Below, piece after piece: positions 1 to 12,600 of a stretch of DNA of 64,000 bases. Position numbers and translations under genes: made by a program. The notes under the pieces were generated by a model. It was given only the letters and a program-made list of their open reading frames with translations, searched no databases and was not told where the DNA came from. The stretch's first letter is position 1. Every line of letters begins with the position of its first letter. The DNA lies in NCBI GenBank assembly GCA_903813345.2, contig CAIIXF020000011.1, positions 21,869,754 through 21,933,753 of the forward strand. The letters are read 5' to 3'. This DNA comes from Owenia fusiformis. Taxonomy: Eukaryota > Annelida > Polychaeta > Sabellida > Oweniidae.

Positions 1-265
1 GAAACTTTCATAAAATTAAGAATACCAAAGTCCATTGTCCTCTTACAATGATGTCATTATATCCATGGTTACACCAAGTTATGTTTAAGATCAACGGAAA
101 CTTTCATAAAATTAAGAATTTCAAAGTCCATTGTCCTCTTACTATGATGTCATTATATCCATGGTTACACCAAGTTATGTTTAAGATCAACGGAAACTTT
201 CATAAAATTAAGAATTTCAAAGTCCATTGTCCTCTTACTATGATGTCATTATATCCAGTGTTACA
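1..265. repeat. 96-bp tandem repeat, about 2.7 copies
   Basis: The motif gaaactttcataaaattaag recurs at 1, 97 and 193, so the unit is 96 bp with only a few substitutions. The array probably continues beyond the left edge. Because 96 is a multiple of three, it gives a spurious repetitive open frame. It lies in or after the 3' part of the GLUT gene. Confidence 0.9.
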
Positions 266-672
266 ACACTTGATTTAGGAATTCTTAACTTGTGAAGTTC
301 CTGGTGATAAACAAAGATAATATCCTTGAAAAGTAAGTGAGAAAAGTGTGATCTATCAAGTTTATCTAAGGACCAAGATTCTACGATTTAAGGTGCAAAA
401 TGACTGAAATTTTTATTTTGTTCATTGTTAAAAGACCGAAATCACAAAATGATTGAGGTCTTTGGCTTTGGCAAAATTTTTTTTTTAAAAATTTGATATT
501 TAAAAAAACAATTTCGTCAAGCGGTCAACAGTATCTAGTAGCGGTCAACAGTATACAAATAGTGACTGCCATTGAGGGCAATAGGGCAAACTATATATTT
601 TCCCCGAGGGAATATCCTGTCCACTGACATGTGACCTCACATATTATGTTAGAATTCATAGTATATCCTCAC

Positions 673-3600
673 CTGCCATAAAAGTCCAACTGAGATGATG
701 CAGGTACAGATAAGCATTCCCCCAAGACCATGTAAGTGAAGTGTCCGTCGTCCTAAGTGGTCTATCAGTACTGCAGAAACGAATGTCATGACAACATTTA
801 CAACAGAGGTTCCCAGAGTGGCGTATTGAGCATTTTCTATAGACAGACCAGCTCTCTCAAAAATACTAGTTGAGTAATATACAACCTGGAAGAGAGGATC
901 GAATGTTACAACATTTTATCTTTCTTGAGTAAACATGTAATGAGTAGCTATCAAAATTACAAGCAATCTTACAGAGGCAAGAAGATATTTTTGAACTTAA
1001 AAAGGTCAAATCAAAGATCAAAGGTCAGATTAATGCAATTTGAAGCGAGTAAATGACCTTGAACAATTTAGGAATTCGATTCATCAGTCTGCTGCACGAT
1101 ACGCCTGCTTTGGACTATTCATTCTCTAAAAATTTAAATGTCCTCTTTTGAATATCCATAATTTAATTTAGGTGTTATTTCTATATTTATCATGAAAAAA
1201 GCCCAGTAGTTAATTATCAGCCCAGTAGACTGATGAACTTCATTCTCCAAACCGAGACTTGTCTTTCCAGGCAAAAATGGAAGTGTAGTGTTTCACTTTG
1301 AGAAACTTAAAAAACTTTGATTTGACCTAGATATAGAATTTTCTCTCAAATTGGAGCTAAACAAGGAACTTAGTCACTACTAGTTTGTCAGGAGAGGTAC
1401 GATATGAACTCCTGACAACTTTTACAAAACTTTTGAAATGTATATTTAAAACATGATAAATAATTATTTTCAACTTAGATGGCCAACAACATTGATTTAG
1501 TCTGAAACTTAAGCATATTTAGGAGCTTTATACGAGAAAATAATGTAAAATAACTTTAACTTTTATCCTTTTATAAGACTAACAAATTCTTTTTGAAAAA
1601 TGTTTGAAACATTTTTTTAAATTCATGTAAAATAATAGGTGGATGAACAAACTTTGCATAGGGCCTTTAAAGGGAAAAAATTCAGATTGATGCCGATCTA
1701 GTAAAAAACAGTCTGCTCCCAAAGCAAAAAAAGAAAAATATTTGATTGATTAAACAATGTTTTGAAACTTTTGATTATATAGGCGTCTGAAAAGACATTG
1801 CTGATAAAAGGTTTTCAAATCTTGACAAATATTGTATGAAATCAACTTTATTCACTTCTTAAGAGATTTTTTTATTAGATCAAAAGGCTTTCAAGTATCC
1901 CCAAGTCTTTTTCGTCATTTAAAAAAAATATTCTCTGAAGAATACATTTATACATTAATACATTTATATGTGAACCAGAGAAATGAACTTACATAGAATT
2001 AAATGAATGTCAAAGCATGAATCAAACTCTTTCAACTTTTGTACAAAATAATCTCAAACAAATAATAATTTACTCAGTTAAAGTTTACTGTCTGAATAGT
2101 TAAAGTGCAACTGAAATAGGTGTTCTCAACTTCTAGCCATTATAAAAGAAATGATAGATAACTGTTAATGGTCATAAATAACTTAATAAAATTAACTGAT
2201 CAATCAGATTGGCCCCCACGTGATTAGTAACGTCATACATAATATATAGTTTTGGTTTATTGGTTCCTTGGTAATCACGACGTCACGGCAACCATAGGAT
2301 TGTTGTGTAAACAAATTTAAAACATCTTGACATTATGACGTCATGATTTAATAGACCAAAACGGGCCAAGTGGGGACCAGTGAGAGATCATGTGGGGGCT
2401 AATAACGTCACAACCAATTCGAATATTGCTTATTAAGCATTTTTAACGATCGTCAGAATGAAGTAATTTTCACAATATTGATGAAAAAACATACATTTAT
2501 CATAAATATATTTATCAAAAAATTACACTGATTCCTTTAGGTAAAAAATACCATTTCATATCTGCTTTAAATGTAAAAATGAAAATAGTGATCCAACTAT
2601 TTACAATAATTACAATCACAAAGGATAAAGACTAATCAGTTCTAAACTTCCCATATAATCATCTCTAAAATTTTAAGGAATTAACAATTATTTATTATTG
2701 TAGATGCCAAACACCAACCATCAATTGCATAACACCAACCGCTGAATGCTGAACACTATCCACAAAAAAAAGTTGGATACTCTAACAATATGTCATAACT
2801 TCTGATAGTGACATTGTAAAAACAAGTTAATTTGTTACAGTTACACATACATATGAAATAAACATGTACTATGTGTCATAGTCAGATAAATGGTTGAAAT
2901 TATAGTACTTTGCTTTCTTCAACAGGTTGACTATTTCTTACTGATAAAGTTGGCTAAATCTAGTATCTCCAGTTAGTATGAAACTTTTCCTTCCCCAAGG
3001 CACTTATTACCATTGGTGCTAGAATTTTCAGGCAACATCCATGCCTGTTCAGATCACCTACTAGTTCAGAGTAAGATATACAATACATGTTTATATTATT
3101 TATTGTTTACAATACATAAGTACTAATTGTATACAATCCATGACATATACGAATTATATACAATACATGTGTACTAATTGTTTACAATTACAGTAGTATG
3201 GAATATTATTGTTTACAATACATGTTTACTTATTGTATACAATACATATATACTAATTGTTTATAATGCATGTATACTTATTGTATACAATACAAGCCAT
3301 ATACTAATTGTATACAGTACATGACACTACTTGTATACAATAAATGACATATACTTATTGTATACAGTATAGACACTAATTGTATACAAAACATGACATA
3401 TAGCAATTGGATACAATAAATGACATATACTAATTGTATACAGTACATGTTAACTAATGTTATACAGTATACAATACTTGTTGCATACAATACACACATA
3501 AACCAATTGTAAACAACACATGTTTATTAACTGTATACCCTTACCGCATTTATTCCTGAGAGTTGCTGTGACAGCATCATCATAACACTGATTAATAGTG

Positions 3601-6600
3601 GTTGCCGTAGAGACGATACCCTAAATAAGTCCCTTATACCAAGCTGAAAGTTCATTGGAAACAAATGTTATAATAATTTACATAGATTTGCAATATAGGC
3701 ACAAAACAAGTTAAACAACATTGACAGGACATAAGCAACCGATGTTTAGATACCAGAGCTGAACACTTTTTTCAAAGATGTATATAAATAAAACGATATG
3801 TTATCGCTTCTTGGTGACATTAAATCTAATTGTGGTTGAATATTTGATTCTTACTTTTGTTTCAGACTTTAGTTTTTCATATTCCTCTTCAATTACATCT
3901 AGCTCTTCTTGCACATTATGTGTCTGACGTAGGTATATCAATGCTAGAACGAATAATCAAACACAAAAATATTACACATCAAGTTCTTCTTGTACATTTT
4001 GTGTCTGACGTAGGTATATCAATGCTAGAACGAATAATCAAACACAAAAATATTACCCATCAAGTTCTTCTTGTACATTATGTGTCTGACGTAGGTATAT
4101 CAATGCTAGAACGAATAATCAAACACAAAAATATTACACATCAAGTTCTTCTTGCACATTCTGTGTCTGACGTAGGTATATCAAAGCTAGAACAAATAAT
4201 CAAACACAAAAATATTACACATCAAGTTCTTCTTGTACATCATGTGTCTGACGTGGTATATCAATGCTAGAACGAATAATCAAACACAAAATACTCAGTA
4301 AAAATATTACACATCAAGTTCTTCTTTCACATTATGTGTCTGATGTAGGTATATCAACACACTACCCTACCTCGATAGCGCATGCGCGAATTTTTTGGCT
4401 TTCAATCAGGTCGCTTTTGAGTATATCGACTGCTTAGTGAAAAGGTTAATACGTTTGGTGCTCGGAGTGAGTCAATATTGCTATTCGCTGAACTTTAGTG
4501 GTGCAATAGTGAAGTCCATGTTCCAAGTTATATGATAGTTGAAGAAATAATGTAAATAATATCGTTTTAAATTTTAAAATATTTGATATGTCATAGTACA
4601 CGGTACACAACTGCAAAAGTTGATCAATACAGGGTACAAGGAATGTAAATTGTTCAATAGTACAGGGAGCGAGAAAGTAAGCTGATTATACAGACATAAT
4701 ATGTCCCGATCTCATGTATATTTACGTTGCAAACAGTGAAAATAATACTAAAAAGGCCGCCTGTTGATGCTTTGAGGTGTCATCAATTGTTATTTAATCC
4801 AAATAAAGTAAACATTATTTAGTAGATTTAGACACGGGCTTTCAGGTCGTAAATGTATTTTAGTCATTAAATTAACAAGAACGCTAGATTATACGTGTTA
4901 CTAGGGTATCACATTGAAATAAAATAACGAAATTAAATATAAACACGTAAGTGATAAATGACTATTGGCTATCAGGATTAATGACTATCCGCTATTCAGA
5001 ATAATTAAAATTGCGTGAACTACATGTAAAGAATCTTTCTATATAACCCCTTGAATGGTCTAATTCACTACCGTCCTCAAAAACCGATCATTTAAAATAG
5101 TTTGTTCAAAATACCATCATGCCACGACATTTTGTTCTTCACGATTTGCTGTAGAGGTGATATGACGTCGTATTTCTCTATTATTGTAAAAAAACTAATA
5201 CCAGATCGATGTAGTCTTATATGACGTGTTGAATGTCAGATGTTTTTGGATGGTATCTGCTCCAGTGATTTTGCATTTAATCATGAAACGCTCATCACAA
5301 GACACCTCGAAACAAACACTATCCTCCTTGTGATAAGAGGAAAAATGTTTCACAATATGTTATGCCTTACGGCAAAGTAAAGATACATTTCTGGGACGAC
5401 GATTTTGCATCTTAAGATTTTAGAAAAACAATTAATTCACAAAAGTACAGTTGAATAACATACTGGAAAACGTATCCACATATAACACGATGCCAAGCAG
5501 TTTAAATAACAATTTACTGGGGTTTTGTTACATATCAATGTAACATTTTCGAAGGGAAACTTACATGCTCCCTGTACGTTGACAGATTTACTGAAATGTA
5601 TCGTGTATTGCATTAAGTTTTGCTTCACTGCGCCCACTATTATCTATCTTTGCCTATAGTGATTTTTTGCCAACAATATTCTACAAACTGCTTGATGAAT
5701 CAATTCTATGTCTGGTAGAACACTAAAAATAAATGTAAAATGTATTTTACGTTCAGAAATATGGAATTAAACCCACGTCCTCCATTTGCAACTTAGCTGT
5801 ACCCTGTCTCCCTTTTAAACGTGGTCACGTGGTAGGGTAGTGTGATCAATGCTAGAACGAATAATCAAACACAAAAATATTACACATCAAGTTCTTCTTG
5901 CACATCATGTGTCTGACGTAGGTATATCAATGCTAGAACGAATAATCAGACACAAACATATTACACGTCTAGTTCTTCCAGCACATTATGTGTCTGACAT
6001 AGGTAAATCAATGCTAAAACAATAATCAAACACAAAAATATTACACAAAGAAGCAAAATTTAAATGCTACTAGGGTTGTCATCAGGGAAGCAGAATATCA
6101 CCTAGTTTATACTTTTATTTTTACAAAAACAACAAATGAATTATTCATGAATCTGCAATATATCATGACACAATAATAATTGTGATAAACTGCACAATAA
6201 AATATCTTGAATTTGAGTATATTAGGTATTTTGAAGAGATCAATAATTGTAGTCTGCTGTAAAATATAATATCTTTAAAGGGATAATAAGCTCACAAAAT
6301 AAGTATAATTCTAAAAAAGAGTTAGTAAATCGCAATAGTGCACATATAAATGATTTAAGGTTGTACATAATTATTATTAATTAGTGTTCATGAGGTTTTA
6401 TAATTCTTGATTATGTATTTTATATGTTCAACTTATGTGATTGTGAGTTTATAAATTAATATGCTTGTAATCTTCATTTATGGAGGAAATAAAGGTAATA
6501 CATACATAAATACATACAAACGTAATTGAGCAGAATTGGATTTTGAAATTTAATTAATTTAAATTCAAAATCAAATATTGCTGTTAACATCAAAATTTCA

Positions 6601-9600
6601 CAGGTAACTCCAGAATTAAATTGTCTTTAAAATGAGGTATGACACATCATGTAACATTCAGTACTTTTTGCTGTAGAGGGGGTGCCGTTGTTTTTTGACA
6701 CCCTGTACATGGTAATAAATCATTAGAATACAGTAAAACAATACAGAAAGGACTGGGTGTAAAGTGGGAATATGCCACCATTATCAATTAATAAGTCATT
6801 AAACATCATAAATTAATCAATAATCCCTGATGTTATTTTCACAAAGTCTCTCCAAGTTACAAGAAAGATGGCTTAGAGAAAAAAGAAATTTAAAATTCAA
6901 TTCGCTCACCAAGAAAGCGGGTTTTACAAGAAGTATAGACCGGGAGCGCGTGAACACCTAGCGGTAGGTTTTAGAGTGAAAAGCATAAGACGAAATTGGC
7001 GCGTCATATCAATAATTTGCCCGTAGTGTAAGATAAACAATAAACTTGAAAATGAAAATAATGTCCGTACAATTTTCCTCTACCTTACAGCCGCATTTGA
7101 TTCCATACCCCATTATCTACTTTTGCATAAATTATCACGATATGGACTTTCAAAGTCACTACTTAACCTTATTACCATGTACCTATCAAATCGAAAAATT
7201 AAAGTCACAATAAATGGAATACAATCTAATTTCTCACTTCCTGGTCAAATGCATGTGTCCCACAGGGCTCAATTCTTGGACCGTTACTATTTTTGATTTA
7301 TATAAACAACTTGCCAGATGATTTAAATTCCCTTTGCTTTCTCTATGCCAATGATACATCACTTAATCATCCATACTCCAAAAATGATCCGATATTTCCA
7401 GTATTTCCCTGTCATTTCCAGTATTTCCCTGTTATTTCCAGTATTTCCCTGTTATTTTCAGTATTTCCCTGTTATTTCCAGTATTCTCCTGTTATTTTCT
7501 ATGACATTGGGCTTACCTTTTTCAGCAGCTGCCCTGTCACCCTTGGCAACCATAAGATATTGTGGAGTTTCGGGACAACATGGAAGACATAGGAGTTGTA
7601 TAACAGAAGGAATCAGGGTAGTTCCTGGAATAAAACATAATCAACTTCTTACTTCATTTACTTGGAAAATAGTAACTCAATTGATTTTTGAACAAATACG
7701 AACAAATAAAATATCTTCATACATTGTATTAATCAATTTCCTTCATTAAATTTTCAGTTTATCAAGGTACAACTCACTTTTGGTCAACCTCAAAAAGTGA
7801 TAGCAAGAGCTATCTATTGGCAGTGTATGACTTCGAAAGCATGAAATAATAGTGGCCACATTAACATTCTTAATATCTCATCTTGAAGGCTTTAGGACAC
7901 TTCTTTCTGAACACTGTTATCAGACCCCTTCATCAGGAGAGACTCGTGCCACTGATGAAAGGCTTCTCCAGCAAAGAAGATTAATATAAGGTTTCTCCCA
8001 TTCTATGAGACTTCTTGCGAAGACAATGCCACTGATGAAAGGCTTCTCCAGCAAAGAAGATTAATACAGTAGAACCTGTGTAAGTGGAACACCCTCCGTT
8101 CTGCCAAAAATCGTTCCACTTAGGAGGTGTTCCACTTACGGAGGTTTTGGGTTCGCGGGGATTTAAAAAACATGCAAGATCAAATATAGGATTTATATGT
8201 GTCATTGGAAATATGTTTCGCCCTTCATTGCAGTGCAGGGCAGGTATACACTGGCGAATCTGGGGGGGGGGGGCAGATTTCTACCCTCCCCCTTGGATGG
8301 GCCCAGAAAAAATTGGCCCTAAGGCCCCATAAGTGGGCCTTTTTGGCATTACTGGGTCTTATAAAGATTTTTTATAATCTTAGGCCAAATCTTGAAGAAA
8401 ATGGGCCTTAAATTTTCAAACTTTGGGCCCAAGTTTTGCTTTTAGGGGCCCAAAATTGTTTTCCACGCAAATGCAGAATATTTTTTTTATCGGACTTGAA
8501 ATTTGCCCCCCCCCCCTTGTTGATTCCCAGAAACGCCCCTGGGTACATACTATTAATAATCCATTTGGTTTACTTAAAAAGGTATCTGACATTCTTAATC
8601 CTCCTCATTCTGTCAAAAATGTTCTGACATTCTTAGGTACAAATGTTTGGCAATTAACTTTTAAAGACTTGTTCCTACTGCTAATAATTCAATTGGTTTT
8701 TAACTGACATTCTTAATCTTACTTATCAAGTTTGAAACAAACAGCAAGGGGTATAAATTAGTGGTAGCATCACATGTCCATCTCTACAGGAGGTTAATCC
8801 AATTTTCTGAATGATAATCTTATGAAATCCTAATTTGCTGATTATCAAATTAATTAGTGGTTGCATCATGTGTTGACCTCTACAGGAGGTTCATCCAATT
8901 TGCTGAATGGTAATCCATTAAAAAACCTAATTTGCCAATTATCACGTTATTACCTGTTTTCATACCCAGTTATCACTGTAGGAGGTTAATTCTGTTTACA
9001 TAAGTATCAATATTGAAATTTATGGAAATTGACTGTTCCACTTAGCAGGTTAATTTTTCAATATGGGGTGTTCACTGTTCAAGTTTGGAGGTGTTCCACT
9101 TACAGAGGTTCAATTAACATTAAGTCAATGGGTTTTTAAAATGGGACTTTGAAAAAGTGTTCCACTTGCGAGGTGTTCCACTTACAGAGGTGTTCCACTT
9201 TGCAGGTTCTACTGTATAAGGTTTCTCCCATTCTATGAGACTTCTTGCGAAGACACTGATATGAGGGGTTTTCTTAATGAGATTTATATGAAGCTTCTCC
9301 TTTTAGAAGATATTGATAATGGGTTCTTCTTTTGGAGATTTATATGAGGCTCCCTCAAGGATTCTCCTTTAGAAGAAACTGATATAATGGTTATTTTAAG
9401 GAGATTTATACAAGGCTTCATAAAATCGTTCTACTTTAGCTTTATATGAGACTTCTCCTTTAGAAGACACTGATGTGAGGGTTATTGTAAGGAGATTTAT
9501 ACAAGCCTTCTCCTTTAAGAGCTACTGATGAAATGGTTCTCCTTTAGCTTTATATGAGACTTCTCCTTCAGAAGACACTGATATGAGGGTTATTGTAATG

Positions 9601-12600
9601 CGATTTATATAAAACTTCTCCTTAATGAGACACAAATGAAGGGAATCATCTTCATCAGGAGACTCTCATATAACAGCTTCTGTACAGGAGATTATTGTGA
9701 GTCATGCTCCAGAAAATCTTCGCACGCTCAATTTCCTTCATTAAATTTTCAGTTTATCAAGGTAAAACTCACTTTTGGTCAACCTCAAAAAGTGATAGCA
9801 AGAGCTATCTATTGGCAGTGTATGACTTCGAAAGCATGAAATAATAGTGGCCACATTCATTGATGACCGACGGGAGCCGAGTGAACGAAGATGGTCCTAG
9901 AAATTAGAAATATCAAAGCATTTAATTGTAACTCAAAGCAAAACAGCTTATATCTCACCTACTAAATATGGCCAGAGATCAGAAGTTCCAAGAATTTGCT
10001 TGAGACCAAGTACTTGAGCAACCAAAATGCCCACCACAATGGCAAACTGGTTGATTGTACCAGATGTTCCTCGTAGATTTGTAGGTGCTATTTCAGACAG
10101 GTAGAGAGGGGCAACACCTGTACTAATACCTACAGAGATAATTGTATTTTGAAGCAAGAAAATTATGAAAGAAAGTACAATGTACATACATTATCACAGG
10201 CTAAAAGTACACATTCCAACATTATTTTTCTTTGTCATAGCATTAAATAATCCCAGATTTTGCAAAATTTGTAGATTTTGACGTTTAGTGCAGGATTACC
10301 CAGAATAGCATATCTGAGTTATAAGTCTAATTAAAATTCACAAACTATTTCAGTTGTTCAAATTGTAGAAAATTGTAGAATATGTTCATGAAAGCCCATG
10401 ATATGTTACATAATTTTAATTTTTCATGCAGAAATCTGGAATGTGTGCAAAATAATGGGAGGACTTCTTAGCTATCTCCTCTTTGAATCTAAACAATATT
10501 GAATAAGATCAATACATTAAAAAATCTAAATGGTTTTGTTTTCAAAATGTTCCACTCAGTGGGTGTTTTAGTTATAGAGGTTCTATGAACATTAATCCAC
10601 AGGTCCACTTAAAATGGTGTTCCACTGAGAGGTGTTCCACTTTAAGAGGTGTTCAACTTGACAGGTTACTACGTCCAATCCATACATGTATCAAGAATGA
10701 CATGTGATTTTTAAAAATAATTTGTCCTAATGTTCTGCACCGAGAAAGTACTTGTTTTATAGTAAACTACATAATCAAAAAACTCACCACAATTAATTCC
10801 CATCATAAATCTTCCTGCTATTAGTAGTTCATATCCGCCGAAATATTTAGACAACACTGCCATTACTCCAGCAACAATGTTCAGCAAAATGTTTGCAAGC
10901 ATCGTCCGTTTCCTTGAAAAAATAAATTCCTGATAAATGTTGAGAATGTTGAAAAGGATGGACACTTAATTACTACTTTTAAATACGTACATGCATGTCT
11001 ATCAATGAGTCTATCCGTACTGCCTACAGTACCTTCCGAATCCATTGCAAAGATATCCAGCAGCAAAACCTCCGATCATTCCTCCAATACAGTAGATGGA
11101 GACTGTAATTGACCATAGTAGTGTCAGGGTAGATTCCTGAATTTCATGGCCAGTTTGATTAGTGTATGTCTCATTGATAAATTTCTCAATCACCTATTCA
11201 AAGAAATATTTCATAGAATTAAAGTACTCATAATCTGGTCTTTTTGTCATAAATGCCAACATCAGTATAGAACAAGGCATTAACATGACAAAATGTCACC
11301 ACCAGGCACCAGTTATTGGAAGTTGTAAGAATTTGTTACAGGCACCAAACCCTGAACACTGACTGCATGCAATGTTAGGTTAAACAGCCATTACTTTATA
11401 CAATTTTGAATGGCTCTTGAATAATGGTTGATGGTGATGAGAGTATATCAGACATATGATCCAGAAATAATCTCATTCATTTTAACTATTCAAAAACAGT
11501 CTTTCCAGAAGTTTGAAAAATATTGAAGAGAAACACCTAACGAGCTGATAGTCAAATAATTTTTCAGATTAAGGTATTTGCCAGGTAAATGAAATACATG
11601 CACTTCAAAATTAGAATATTTCAAAATCTGAAGATTTGGAAAAATATTATACAAAATGCACCTATACATGTAGGCTTCAAAAAAATAAAATGAAGGTTTA
11701 CTGTACACTATACATGTACATTTATGCACCTACCTTTTGTGGCGCATTCAAAACACCCGTGTTGAATCCAAACTGGTATGAGGATCCAATGACACAAGCA
11801 AAGATTGAGAACAGAAGACTCTTTGTGAAATTCTGCAAAACAACAAAGAGTTTAGATAAATTTCTATGAAGAAATTGCAACACTTGCACATGTTATTTGT
11901 GGTACAAAATAAATTACTGGTATAAGACATCTGTGTATTTCCTCACTTATTCTTTCAGTCTTCTATTAGTAACCTACATGTACAGTCAACTTCAATTGTT
12001 TTTTGTCAATAAAACCTAATAAATAAGCAGTCCACTGACCACAGACCTCGCAAAAATAACATGGGATGGTACAGTAAAGCAATTTTTCAGAAGAGTGATA
12101 AACTCCCATAGGGAGAGGAGGGGGCAAGCACCAGTGCTTAATCTTGATCTAAAATAAGAAGCTATCATATTAATCAGAATGCCGGAAATTAACATAATAT
12201 AATTCGAAGCGTGTTTCGAAAATTTTGAAAACACCATTGTTTGTCTGTTGATTTGACCATGGACTTTCAACTAGAAGGGTTGGCGACTTCCCATATTTCA
12301 GACATAAGCATTGCCTTTGGGTTTTCAAAATTAAAGAATGTACACATTCCAAGAAAATCTTATTTTGTACTTTTTATGGATGATTTAAAGAAATAACTAA
12401 AAAATATAATTATGGCAATAAAGAAAGTGAGTATTCTCCCACAAATTATGTTTTTATTGGAATGTGTTCTTGAATAATTACCCACAATGCAATACTCCAG
12501 GAGAACATCTTGAGACCTTTTTCTTATTGGTCTTTTTTGTCTACTTTTACATGAGATCTCAGATGAGATTGAACATATTTCATGCTTTAATCATATTGAA

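Noticed and set aside
48-278. 76-codon frame with a twice-repeated peptide
   Set aside because: By-product of the 96-bp tandem repeat, which also preserves frame.
3857-4270. 137-codon repetitive plus-strand open frame
   Set aside because: It is the antisense of the 81-bp exon-7-derived array; 81 is a multiple of three, so frames stay open by chance.
7733-9858. The 130-bp direct repeats as LTRs of a small element
   Set aside because: No TG/CA termini, no target duplication, no primer site, and the DNA between is a minisatellite plus a pogo-like element.
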